This document shows, piece by piece, positions 1 through 5,917 of a DNA stretch of 6,364 nt. The notes under the pieces are model-generated. The model did not search any database, was not told the DNA's origin, and worked only from the letters and a program-made list of their open reading frames with translations. Both the position numbers and the translations under genes were made by a program. Location of the stretch: assembly GCA_903959665.1 (NCBI GenBank), contig CAJBXY010000210.1, positions 1 through 6,364 of the forward strand. The letters are read 5' to 3'. How positions within the stretch are numbered: position 1 is the first letter of the stretch; each line of letters starts with the position of its first letter. Origin of the DNA: an uncultured Solirubrobacterales bacterium. GTDB lineage: Bacteria > Actinomycetota > Thermoleophilia > Solirubrobacterales > Solirubrobacteraceae.

Positions 1-99
1 AGCGAGCGTGCACCAAGGCGTGACCGCTCGCCGCGCCCGCTGCCGGCCGATACGAAGATCGACGATGACGATCTCGATATTCCCGCCTTCCTGAAGTAG
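1..99 (+). CDS. ftsZ: FtsZ cell-division GTPase, C-terminal fragment
   Basis: Frame 1 is open from the window edge to a TAG stop at 97-99 and gives the last 32 residues of a protein. The segment is an Arg/Pro-rich linker followed by an acidic patch and DDLDIPAFLK at the very C-terminus. That ending is the conserved C-terminal peptide of FtsZ, which in the family docks the FtsZ filament to membrane tethers and regulators such as FtsA or SepF; the disordered basic/proline linker before it also fits. The GTPase domain lies outside the window, so only the tail can be judged. The next gene, gcvH, starts 13 bp downstream on the same strand. The stop is TAG, unlike the TGA used by all other genes here. 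Confidence rests on one short but very characteristic motif. Confidence 0.88.
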   Translation, partial: SERAPRRDRSPRPLPADTKIDDDDLDIPAFLK

Positions 100-112
100 C
101 GTCCGGCTAGCG

Positions 113-499
113 ATGGCCGACGGCAGCTACCCGGATCAACTCCGCTACCACCGCGAGCACGGATGGGCGTTGATCGACGGAGAGCACGCCACGCTTGGGA
201 TCAGTTGGTTTGCTCAGAACGCGCTCGGCGAGGTCGTTTTCTTTAATCCTCCGGATCTCGGCGCCGCAATCAGCGCCGGCGAGTCCTACGGTGAAGTTGA
301 GTCGCTTAAGGCCGTGAGCGAGCTGATCGCGCCGCTGAGCGGTGAAGTCGTGGAGCTCAACGAGGCGCTGGCGACCGACGCCGAGCTGATCAACGCAGAG
401 CCTTACGGGGCCGGATGGCTGGTGAAGATCCAGCTGTCAGAGAGCGGCGAGGCTGATCTGCTCCTGAGCGCTGACGCCTACGAGGCGACGCTGGCCTGA
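113..499 (+). CDS. gcvH: Glycine cleavage system H protein (lipoyl carrier)
   Basis: This 128-residue protein matches the usual GcvH length of about 125-130. It begins with the typical LRYHREHGWA segment (residues 10-19), followed by the lipoyl-domain beta hairpin VESLKAVSEL at residues 62-71, where Lys66 is the lipoate attachment site. It continues with PLSGEVVELN and ends with the usual GAGWLVKI and DAYEATL segments. In the family, the lipoyl arm shuttles the aminomethyl group from P protein to T protein and is reoxidised by L protein in the cytosol. In some bacteria it also passes lipoate or octanoate to other enzymes. No gcvT or gcvP is beside it here, so it is a stand-alone copy between ftsZ and trpS. 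The ATG at 113 gives the family-standard N-terminus. No Shine-Dalgarno is visible. A TAGCGT hexamer at 97-102, overlapping the ftsZ stop, could be a -10, but it could equally be cotranscribed with ftsZ. Confidence 0.96.
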   Translation: MADGSYPDQLRYHREHGWALIDGEHATLGISWFAQNALGEVVFFNPPDLGAAISAGESYGEVESLKAVSELIAPLSGEVVELNEALATDAELINAEPYGAGWLVKIQLSESGEADLLLSADAYEATLA

Positions 500-531
500 G
501 TAGCGCAGCTCGAAACCGTCCGCTTCGGCGA

Positions 532-537
532 TAGCCT
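532..537 (+). promoter_or_regulatory. Possible -10 element for leaderless trpS
   Basis: The hexamer TAGCCT fits the actinobacterial -10 pattern TANNNT and ends 8 nt before the trpS ATG at 546, so transcription would begin at or next to the A of the start codon. There is no purine-rich Shine-Dalgarno in the 46-bp gap after gcvH, consistent with a leaderless mRNA. No convincing -35 is seen at the expected distance. A TANNNT match arises often by chance, so this is a position-based inference. Confidence 0.38.
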
Positions 538-545
538 CGCTCTAC

Positions 546-1565
546 ATGCGCATCTTCTCTGGCATCCAGCCGACCGGTCGCAAGCACCTCGGTAATTACA
601 TCGGAGCGATCCGCCAATACGTCGACGGCCAGGAGCGAGCCGGCGCGCAGAGCGGGCTGGCGATCTTCTGCATCGTCGATCTGCACGCAATCACCGTCGC
701 CTACGACCCGGCCGAACTGCGTGAGCGCACCTACGACACGGCGGCGCTGCTGATCGCCGCAGGGCTCGACCCAGAGCGCTGCATTCTTTTCCGTCAGTCC
801 GATGTGCCGGAGCAGACCGAGCTCTGCTGGCTGCTCTCCTCTGTAACCGCTCATGGCGACCTCAATCGGATGCATCAGTTCAAGGAGAAATCCGAAGTTC
901 AGCGTGAGCTGATCTCTGCCGGTCTGTTCTTCTACCCGGTGCTGCAGGCAGCCGACGTGCTCGCCTATCGCTGCGACGAGGTTCCGGTTGGCGAGGACCA
1001 ACGCCAACACATCGAATTGATGCGCGACATCGCCGAACGCTTCAACAGCCGTTTCGCCCCCGGCAGCGAAATCCTCGTCACGCCCGAACACCGAATCCCC
1101 GAGGTGGGCGCGAGGATCATGGACCTACAAGATCCCGATTCCAAAATGTCAACAACGGCGGCCTCCGAGGAGGGCACGATCTACGTGCTCGACGAGCCTG
1201 AGATGATCAAACGGAAGTTCAACAGGGCGGTAACCGACTCCGACGATCCACCGGTGATCGCCTTTGATCCCGACAAGCGCGGCGTTAGCAACCTGCTCGA
1301 CATTCTCGCGGCCTGCAAAGCGATTTCGCCAGATCAGGCCGCTGCCGAGCTCGCCGACGCCCGCGGCTACGGCGATCTAAAGGCCGCAGTCAGTGACGCT
1401 GTGATCGAGATGCTGGCGCCGGTTCGCGAGCGCTACGAGCAGCTCCGAGGCGACGAAACGGCGCTCGAGCAGATTCTGCTGCGCGGCGCCGACCAGGCCC
1501 GTGAGATCGCTGCCGTCACTCTCACCGAGGTGCGCGGTGCGATGGGCGTCGGCCCTGTGGTCTGA
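546..1565 (+). CDS. trpS: Tryptophanyl-tRNA synthetase
   Basis: This 339-residue class Ic aminoacyl-tRNA synthetase attaches Trp to tRNA-Trp in the cytosol, using ATP. The N-terminus reads FSGIQPTG followed by HLGNYIGA (residues 14-21), the TrpRS form of the class I HIGH signature. Further family blocks are IVDLHAIT (about 43-50), an SSVTAHGDLNRM-type helix, VLQAADVLAYRCDEVPVGEDQRQHIEL in the tRNA/Trp pocket region, and MDLQDPDSKMSTT. The second class I signature is KMSTT (Lys200 to Thr204) instead of KMSKS, so the second Lys is replaced by Thr. An AVTDSDDPP segment follows. Length and motif order are normal for bacterial TrpRS. The ATG at 546 puts the HIGH region at the usual distance from the N-terminus. 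It is followed after 5 bp by an MFS gene and then scpAB, so it probably heads that unit. The only oddity is the KMSTT loop, which I recall also in other actinobacterial TrpRS. Confidence 0.97.
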   Translation: MRIFSGIQPTGRKHLGNYIGAIRQYVDGQERAGAQSGLAIFCIVDLHAITVAYDPAELRERTYDTAALLIAAGLDPERCILFRQSDVPEQTELCWLLSSVTAHGDLNRMHQFKEKSEVQRELISAGLFFYPVLQAADVLAYRCDEVPVGEDQRQHIELMRDIAERFNSRFAPGSEILVTPEHRIPEVGARIMDLQDPDSKMSTTAASEEGTIYVLDEPEMIKRKFNRAVTDSDDPPVIAFDPDKRGVSNLLDILAACKAISPDQAAAELADARGYGDLKAAVSDAVIEMLAPVRERYEQLRGDETALEQILLRGADQAREIAAVTLTEVRGAMGVGPVV

Positions 1566-1570
1566 GCGCA

Positions 1571-2725
1571 GTGAATCGCCGGCTCGTCACCCTCGTTGGA
1601 TCGGTCGTTCTGCTCGACACGCTCTTCTACGCCGCACTGGCACCGCTGCTGCCTTCGCTCTCAGAGCAGTTCGGACTAGGCAAAGGCGGCGCCGGCCTGC
1701 TGGTCGGGATCTACCCGCTCGGCACCTTCCTCGGCGCGATCCCGGCCGGCTGGGCGACGGCGCGTTTTGGGCCGCGATCTACCGTCCTCGTCTCGCTCGC
1801 TGTAATGGCGGCCGCTGCGCTCGTCTTCGCATTCGGTCAGACGATCGAGATGCTTTATGCGGGGCGCTTCCTGCAGGGCCTTGCAGGCGCGGCCTCTTGG
1901 ACCGCGGGCCTGGCATGGCTGGCGCAAGGCACGAGCCGTGAGCGGCGCGGCGAAGCGCTCGGTTTCGGCATTGGGGCCGGCGTCGTCGGCGCGCAGTTTG
2001 GCCCCGTGTTGGGGTCGGTCGCACACCTGATCGGGCGCGGGCCGGCCTTCGCGGCCACCGCACTGGCGGCGATCGTCATCGCCGCCGTCGCTGCGCGCAC
2101 GCCAGAGCCGCACGTCGCCGAAGAGACGACGCGCGCCTCGCCGCTGGTGCTGCTCCGCAGCAGCCGTTATCTGGTGGCGCTGATGATCTTCATCATCCCG
2201 TCGCTGGCCTTCGGCGTAATCGAAGTGCTCGTTCCGCTGAGGCTCAACGTGCTCGGTGCCAGCGCCGAACTGATCGGCTTGATCTTCTTCCTTGCCGGTA
2301 CGGTCGAAGCGGTTGTCAGCCCGGTCGTCGGGCGACTGAGCGACAGGATCGGTGTGCTGCGAATCGTTCGCGTCGGCCTCTTCCTTGCCGCTGCGCTGCT
2401 GCTTTCGCTCTTCTTCCCGACGAGCGTGATCATTCTGGCCTTGGCCTTGATCCTCTGTTCGGCTGCGATTGGGATCCTCTGGGTGCCGGCAGGAAAGCTG
2501 ATCTCGCTTGCGGCCGAAAATCTCGGCGTAGATCAAGGCTGGGCGTTTGCGATTCAGAACAGCACCTGGTCGCTGGCGATCGGCGCCGGCGCCAGCCTTG
2601 GCGGGCTGCTGGCGGCGATCGGCGGCGACCTCCTTGCCTACGGTGCTGCGGCGGCGCTCTGCGCCCTGATTGGCTTGGTTATGTTGGGGCGCCGACCGGC
2701 CGCCGCTGTAACTTTTGAGCCGTGA
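1571..2725 (+). CDS. MFS transporter, probable drug/metabolite efflux (DHA1-like)
   Basis: This 384-residue, very hydrophobic protein has about 12 predicted membrane helices in two halves, separated by a polar central loop near residues 176-198 (RTPEPHVAEETTRAS). Family marks are visible. A motif A-like loop 2-3 sits at 60-69 (GWATARFGPR, with Ala where the usual Asp stands), and the matching loop 8-9 at 254-261 (GRLSDRIG) keeps its Asp. Motif B is at Arg99-Gly103 (RFLQG). A motif C-like G-x3-GP-x2-G in helix 5 at 140-148 (GAQFGPVLG) is associated with efflux antiporters. The substrate cannot be read from sequence. The chosen start is GTG at 1571, 5 bp after the trpS stop; it places helix 1 (about 6-28, with Asp16) at the N-terminus. 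The stop overlaps the scpA start by 4 bp, implying coupled translation. In other phyla I recall a site-2 protease gene between trpS and scpA, so the transporter here looks like a lineage-specific occupant. Confidence 0.9.
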   Translation: MNRRLVTLVGSVVLLDTLFYAALAPLLPSLSEQFGLGKGGAGLLVGIYPLGTFLGAIPAGWATARFGPRSTVLVSLAVMAAAALVFAFGQTIEMLYAGRFLQGLAGAASWTAGLAWLAQGTSRERRGEALGFGIGAGVVGAQFGPVLGSVAHLIGRGPAFAATALAAIVIAAVAARTPEPHVAEETTRASPLVLLRSSRYLVALMIFIIPSLAFGVIEVLVPLRLNVLGASAELIGLIFFLAGTVEAVVSPVVGRLSDRIGVLRIVRVGLFLAAALLLSLFFPTSVIILALALILCSAAIGILWVPAGKLISLAAENLGVDQGWAFAIQNSTWSLAIGAGASLGGLLAAIGGDLLAYGAAAALCALIGLVMLGRRPAAAVTFEP

Positions 2726-3483
2726 TCGCCGCTGAAATTGAGCTTGACCTCGAGCTCTTTACAGGTCCATTCGACCTGCTGCTAACGCTCGTTCTTCGCG
2801 AGGAGGTCGACCTGCTCGACCTCGATCTCGCCGAGATCGTCGTCTCCTACATCGACGTGCTCGAGGCCCGCGGTGAGCTCGACCTTGAAATGGCAACCGA
2901 GTTCATCGTCCTGATCGCCGCCCTGCTGGAGCTGAAGTCGCGGCTGATGCTGTCGGCCGGCGAAATAGACGAGCTCGGCGAAATGGAGCCCGGTGAGGCG
3001 GCTGAGGAGCTGCTCGCCCGGATGCTCGACGCGCGCCGCTACCGCCAAGCCGCCGACCACCTCGCAGAGCTGCTCAGCGAACAGCGCGGCTACCACTACC
3101 GGGAGGCGCCACTGCCGGGCTTCATCAAGCAGGTCACGCTCGAGAACGCTGAGAAGGTTTACGCGGCGAGCCAGCTCGGTGAGGCGATCGGCGGGCTGCT
3201 TCGAACCCCACCTCAGATCTCGCTCGCCCATCTACGAACATCGTCGGTCACCGTTCCATCGAGGCTCGCGCATCTGCGGAAGATCCTGCTGCGCGGCTCC
3301 TGCTCGTTCGACGATGCGGTCGCCGGAGCCGACCGCATGACCGTCGCCGTCACCCTCTTCGCGCTCTTGGAGCTTTACAAGCAGGGTGAGGCAACTTGGG
3401 ATCAAACGGCGCCATTTGCGCCGATCACGATCGCCGCCGTCGAGGCGCCTCGGCGCCCATACTTGATCGAAGGAGCCGCATGA
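2722..3483 (+). CDS. scpA: Segregation and condensation protein A (kleisin)
   Basis: This 253-residue protein is the usual ScpA length. It contains the N-terminal signature FTGPFDLLL (residues 13-21), the helix that binds the SMC head-proximal coiled coil. The helical block ATEFIVLIAALLELKSRLML lies at about 58-77, an acidic linker with Glu/Asp-rich helices at about 80-125, and a C-terminal winged helix at about 175-240 that should contact the second SMC head. ScpA bridges the two heads of the SMC dimer and, with ScpB, makes the condensin that compacts and segregates the nucleoid. The start is GTG at 2722, inside GTGA, overlapping the stop of the MFS gene. No later start would keep the FxGPxDLLL motif. 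The end overlaps scpB by 4 bp (ATGA), the classic scpA-scpB arrangement, consistent with stoichiometric synthesis of partners. Nothing appears broken or missing. Confidence 0.96.
   Translation: MIAAEIELDLELFTGPFDLLLTLVLREEVDLLDLDLAEIVVSYIDVLEARGELDLEMATEFIVLIAALLELKSRLMLSAGEIDELGEMEPGEAAEELLARMLDARRYRQAADHLAELLSEQRGYHYREAPLPGFIKQVTLENAEKVYAASQLGEAIGGLLRTPPQISLAHLRTSSVTVPSRLAHLRKILLRGSCSFDDAVAGADRMTVAVTLFALLELYKQGEATWDQTAPFAPITIAAVEAPRRPYLIEGAA
3470..3475 (+). promoter_or_regulatory. Shine-Dalgarno of scpB
   Basis: AAGGAG lies 4 nt before the ATG at 3480, inside the last codons of scpA. It is the clearest ribosome binding site in the window. It decides the scpB start at 3480 over an in-frame ATG at 3396, which would add 28 unlikely residues. 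It also fits independent or enhanced reinitiation at the ATGA overlap. Confidence 0.8.
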
Positions 3484-4193
3484 ACCAGCCCGCGAAGATG
3501 ATCGAAGCGCTGCTCTTCGTTAGCCCGCAGCCGGTCAGCGAGGCCGAGCTCGCTGAGGCGATTGGCTGCGAGCTCGAAGATGTCAGCGCTGGGCTCGAGG
3601 AGCTTGCCTCGGCTTGGGCCGAAGGCGAACGGGGGATGGTTCTCAAGAACGTCGCTGGTGGCTACACGCTCGCCAGCGCGCCGGAGAACGATGAGGCAGC
3701 GAGGCGGCTGCTGTCGAAGCCACGCACGCCGCCGCTGACGCCGGCTCAGGCTGAGACGCTGGCGATCGTCGCCTACCTGCAGCCGGTTTCGCGGCCGGAG
3801 ATCACGCGGATCCGCGGCGTCAGCGCCGATTCGGCAAGCGGCACGCTGCTCGAACGCGGGTTGATTGAGGAATCCGGGCGCTCGCAGTTCGGCGCGATCT
3901 GTTTTCGCACGACAGATCTTTTTCTGCGCCTATTCGGCCTCAGCTCGATCGGCGAGCTGCCACCGATCTCCGAGTGGGACCCAAGCCCCGAGGAGCAGTC
4001 CGATCTGCGTGAGCGTCTGATGGCCGCCGGTGGCGCGCGGCTCGGGGAGGCGCCAACCGCCGACCACGACGAGCCAGCCCAGGAGGCGCTGCCGCAGCTA
4101 GATGCGAGCGGTCAGGCCGGCGTCGACGATCAGGCTGAAGCCTCCGACGAATCGGACGGCGATCAGCCGGCCAGCGCTTTCGCAGCGAGCTGA
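3480..4193 (+). CDS. scpB: Segregation and condensation protein B
   Basis: This 237-residue ScpB carries two winged-helix domains. The first (about 1-80) begins MIEALLFVSPQPVSEAELA. The second (about 85-162) carries LTPAQAETLAIVAYLQPVSRPEI, IRGVSADSASGTLLERGLIEE and FRTTDLFLRLFGLSSIGELPP, all ScpB hallmarks. ScpB dimers bind the central part of ScpA and control the SMC ATPase cycle and chromosome loading. From about 165 to 237 there is a low-complexity tail rich in Asp, Glu, Ala and Gln, probably disordered; such tails are common but variable in actinobacterial ScpB. The start is fixed by the AAGGAG at 3470 and the 4-bp overlap with scpA. The last ten codons and the stop lie antisense to the 3' end of rlmN (31-bp convergent overlap), and no terminator separates the two genes. 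In the second winged helix the usual LYGTT is replaced by CFRTT, a modest variation. Confidence 0.95.
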   Translation: MNQPAKMIEALLFVSPQPVSEAELAEAIGCELEDVSAGLEELASAWAEGERGMVLKNVAGGYTLASAPENDEAARRLLSKPRTPPLTPAQAETLAIVAYLQPVSRPEITRIRGVSADSASGTLLERGLIEESGRSQFGAICFRTTDLFLRLFGLSSIGELPPISEWDPSPEEQSDLRERLMAAGGARLGEAPTADHDEPAQEALPQLDASGQAGVDDQAEASDESDGDQPASAFAAS

Positions 4194-5152
4194 CCGCAGG
4201 CCGCGGCGATGTCTTGGCCGCGCGTCAGACGCACCGTTGCGCCGATGCCGTTTGCTTCGAGCGTGCTCTGGAAGGCGTCGATCGCCGCCCTCGACGAACC
4301 CTCATAGGGGGAGCCGGTCGGGTTGTAAGGGATCAGGTTGATCTTGTAACGCTTCGGGTCGAGCAGCGCTGCCAGTTCGACCGCCTGCTCGTAGCGGTCG
4401 TTGACCCCCGCCAGCATCACGTACTCGATGAAGGTCATCCGGCGACGGGCTTCGTAGTGGCGCTCGCATGCGGCCAGAACTTCGGCGATCGGGTAGCGAT
4501 CGTTGACGGCCATGATCTCGCTGCGCAGTGCGTCGTTGGGTGCGTGCAGCGACAAGGCGAGGCGGATCGGGCGGGACTGCTTGGCAAGGGCATCGATCCC
4601 AGGTGCCCAGCCGACCGTTGAGATCGCCGTGCGGCGGCTGGTGATGCCCAGGTCGGGCAGCAGCTCGCAGGCGGCCAGCACGTTGTCGAGGTTCATCATC
4701 GGCTCGCCCATACCCATGAAGACGCAATGGTTTACTTCGCCGATACGGCGGAAGTGGAGTGCCTGATCGATGATCTCGGCGGTCGTCAAGTTGCGCCCGA
4801 ACTTCATTGTGCCGGTCGCGCAGAAGCTGCAGCTCAGGGGGCAGCCGGACTGCGATGAGAGGCAGAGCGAGCGGCGCCCGTCGCGGTAGCTCATCATCAC
4901 GGCTTCGACGGGGCGGCCATCGTTCGTGCTGAAGAGAACCTTGATCGTGCCGTCTTTTGAGACGGCTTCGTTCTCAACCTTCAGCGTTGAAAACGGAACG
5001 GCATCGGCGAGCGTCGCGCGCAGTGGCGCCGGCAGGTCGCTCATCGCCTCCCAGTCGGCCGCGCCGCGCGCCTGCCAAGCCCACGCTTGGTCGAAGCGGT
5101 AGCCCGGTTCACCGGCCTGGTCGAGCGTTGTGCGCAGCAGTTCAAGATCCAT
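4163..5152 (-). CDS. rlmN: Dual-specificity 23S rRNA/tRNA adenine-C2 methyltransferase RlmN
   Basis: This 329-residue radical SAM enzyme makes m2A at A2503 of 23S rRNA and, in characterised members, at A37 of some tRNAs. An N-terminal helical domain is recognisable (YRFDQAWAWQARGAADWEAMSDLP, about 18-41). The radical SAM cluster motif CPLSCSFC gives Cys104, Cys108 and Cys111 as [4Fe-4S] ligands. The SAM-binding GMGEP is at 147-151, followed by STVGW, LSLHAPND and NLIPYNPTGSPY. Cys319, in RGQDIAAACGQLA, matches the methyl-carrying C-terminal Cys (E. coli Cys355), and Cys97 in LCLSSQSGC matches the second catalytic Cys (E. coli Cys118). The enzyme therefore looks fully competent and is not Cfr-like in context. 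It is on the short side of the family, with a trimmed N-terminus. The ATG at 5152 is preceded on its strand by AGGGGG at 5155-5160, but only 2 nt away, a poor spacing. It sits reversed inside the scpB-rluB pair, overlapping scpB by 31 bp. Confidence 0.97.
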   Translation of the reverse strand: MDLELLRTTLDQAGEPGYRFDQAWAWQARGAADWEAMSDLPAPLRATLADAVPFSTLKVENEAVSKDGTIKVLFSTNDGRPVEAVMMSYRDGRRSLCLSSQSGCPLSCSFCATGTMKFGRNLTTAEIIDQALHFRRIGEVNHCVFMGMGEPMMNLDNVLAACELLPDLGITSRRTAISTVGWAPGIDALAKQSRPIRLALSLHAPNDALRSEIMAVNDRYPIAEVLAACERHYEARRRMTFIEYVMLAGVNDRYEQAVELAALLDPKRYKINLIPYNPTGSPYEGSSRAAIDAFQSTLEANGIGATVRLTRGQDIAAACGQLAAKALAG

Positions 5153-5178
5153 CGCCCCCTATCGTGGCAGCCAAGACG
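5153..5178. promoter_or_regulatory. 26-bp divergent rlmN/rluB intergenic region, possible shared -10
   Basis: Two oppositely transcribed genes start 26 bp apart, or 11 bp if rluB uses GTG 5164, so their promoters must overlap each other or lie inside the neighbouring coding sequence. On the plus strand TATCGT at 5160-5165 fits TANNNT and would start transcription about 6-7 nt before the rluB ATG. On the minus strand the same bases read CACGAT (5166-5161), keeping the A and the final T of a -10 and ending 8 nt before the rlmN ATG. This is an inference from position and partial motif match only. Confidence 0.3.
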
Positions 5179-5898
5179 ATGAGACTCGGCAAGTATTTAG
5201 CCCACGCAGGAATCGCCTCGCGCCGCGGCAGTGAAGCGCTGGTCGCCAGCGGGCGGATCAGCGTCGACGGGGAGATCGTTTTCGACCCGGCGTTGGACGT
5301 CGACTCGACCAACAAGATCCTCTTCGACGGGGAGCGCGTTGGCAGTGGGCCGCAGCTGCGGGTCGTCTACGCGCTGAACAAACCTCCCGGCGTTCTGTCA
5401 ACCGCCGCCGACACGCACGGCAGGCCAACGGTCGTTGAGATGGTTCGCAGCGGCGCCGCCAGTTCACGTCGGCTCTATCCGGTTGGACGGCTCGACATCG
5501 ACTCGACCGGGCTGATCCTCTTGACCGACGACGGTGATCTGGCCCATCGGCTAACGCACCCGAGTTTCGAGGTGCCCAAGCGCTACATCGCGCGCGTAAG
5601 CGGCGGCGCCCTCAGCGAACGGGCACTCCAAGCCCTCCGTGAGGGGATTGTGTTGGAGGACGGCAAGACGGCGCCGGCGAAGGTCAGGCAGATTGCTGCC
5701 GGGCATATCGAGCTAACAATCCACGAAGGGCGCAAGCGTCAGGTCCGACGGATGTGTGAGGCGGTCGGCCACCCGGTTCGCGAACTAAAACGGATCGCCT
5801 TTGGATCGCTCGAGCTGGGCCCGCTGGCGGAGGGAAGCTCACGACGACTCAACTTGGCCGAGATTGAATCGTTGCTCGAGCCCACGGATCAGAGCTGA
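5179..5898 (+). CDS. rluB: Ribosomal large-subunit pseudouridine synthase, RsuA/RluB family
   Basis: This 239-residue enzyme isomerises a uridine in rRNA to pseudouridine; RluB members act on 23S helix 89-90 near the peptidyl transferase centre (U2605 in E. coli). The N-terminal S4 RNA-binding domain (1-55) reads MRLGKYLAHAGIASRR with GRISVDGEIV. The catalytic domain has ALNKPPGVLST (65-75) and the signature YPVGRLDIDSTGLILLTDDG (100-119), with Asp106 as the catalytic Asp. KRYIARVSG and HEGRKRQVRRMCEAVGHPV (C-terminal motif III) follow. RsuA, RluE and RluF are alternatives by family, but the scpA-scpB neighbourhood favours RluB. The ATG at 5179 gives the standard RLxKxLAxAG start; an in-frame GTG at 5164 would add only MAAKT and cannot be excluded. 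The reading frame stays open upstream into rlmN antisense (to 4957), which is not taken as coding. No clear Shine-Dalgarno is present. Confidence 0.94.
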   Translation: MRLGKYLAHAGIASRRGSEALVASGRISVDGEIVFDPALDVDSTNKILFDGERVGSGPQLRVVYALNKPPGVLSTAADTHGRPTVVEMVRSGAASSRRLYPVGRLDIDSTGLILLTDDGDLAHRLTHPSFEVPKRYIARVSGGALSERALQALREGIVLEDGKTAPAKVRQIAAGHIELTIHEGRKRQVRRMCEAVGHPVRELKRIAFGSLELGPLAEGSSRRLNLAEIESLLEPTDQS

Positions 5899-5902
5899 GT
5901 GG

Positions 5903-5908
5903 CATGAT
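5903..5908 (+). promoter_or_regulatory. Possible -10 element for leaderless aroH
   Basis: CATGAT matches TATAAT at four of six bases, including the key A at position 2 and the final T. It ends 9 nt before the aroH ATG at 5918. The 19-bp gap after rluB has no Shine-Dalgarno, so a leaderless or near-leaderless transcript is plausible. No -35 is evident at 16-18 bp. Cotranscription with rluB remains equally likely given the short gap. Confidence 0.33.
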
Positions 5909-5917
5909 TGAGCGTCG

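Noticed and set aside
521..530. CGC-TTCG-GCG mini-hairpin between gcvH and trpS as a terminator or attenuator
   Set aside because: The stem has only 3 bp and no T-tract. The 46-bp gap is also too short for a T-box or tryptophan leader ahead of trpS.
390..1091. 233-codon open frame antisense to gcvH end and trpS
   Set aside because: It crosses the gcvH-trpS junction, has no family motif, and the opposite strand carries the trpS signature blocks in frame.
1676..2536. 286-codon open frame antisense to the MFS transporter gene
   Set aside because: Its translation is rich in Arg, Asp, Glu, Gln and His with no recognisable domain, as expected from the complement of a GC-rich membrane-protein gene. 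The plus-strand frame shows clear MFS motifs.
3396..3479. Upstream in-frame extension of scpB to ATG 3396
   Set aside because: It adds 28 Arg-rich residues inside scpA that ScpB proteins lack, whereas ATG 3480 has AAGGAG at proper distance and the classic 4-bp overlap.
4214..4766. Plus-strand open frames over the 3' half of rlmN
   Set aside because: They are shadows of rlmN, which shows the full radical SAM motif set on the minus strand. The plus-strand translations have no recognisable domain.
4163..5152. Cfr-type antibiotic resistance methyltransferase instead of RlmN
   Set aside because: The locus is a housekeeping one, base composition matches the neighbours, and the sequence follows RlmN blocks such as SSQSGCPLSCSFCATG and RGQDIAAACGQLA, with no plasmid or transposon context.
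4957..5178. Upstream in-frame extension of rluB to ATG 4957
   Set aside because: The added 74 residues are antisense to the rlmN 5' end, are low-complexity Arg/Pro/Ala, and lie before the standard S4-domain start RLGKYLAHAG. An extension of five codons to GTG 5164 remains possible.
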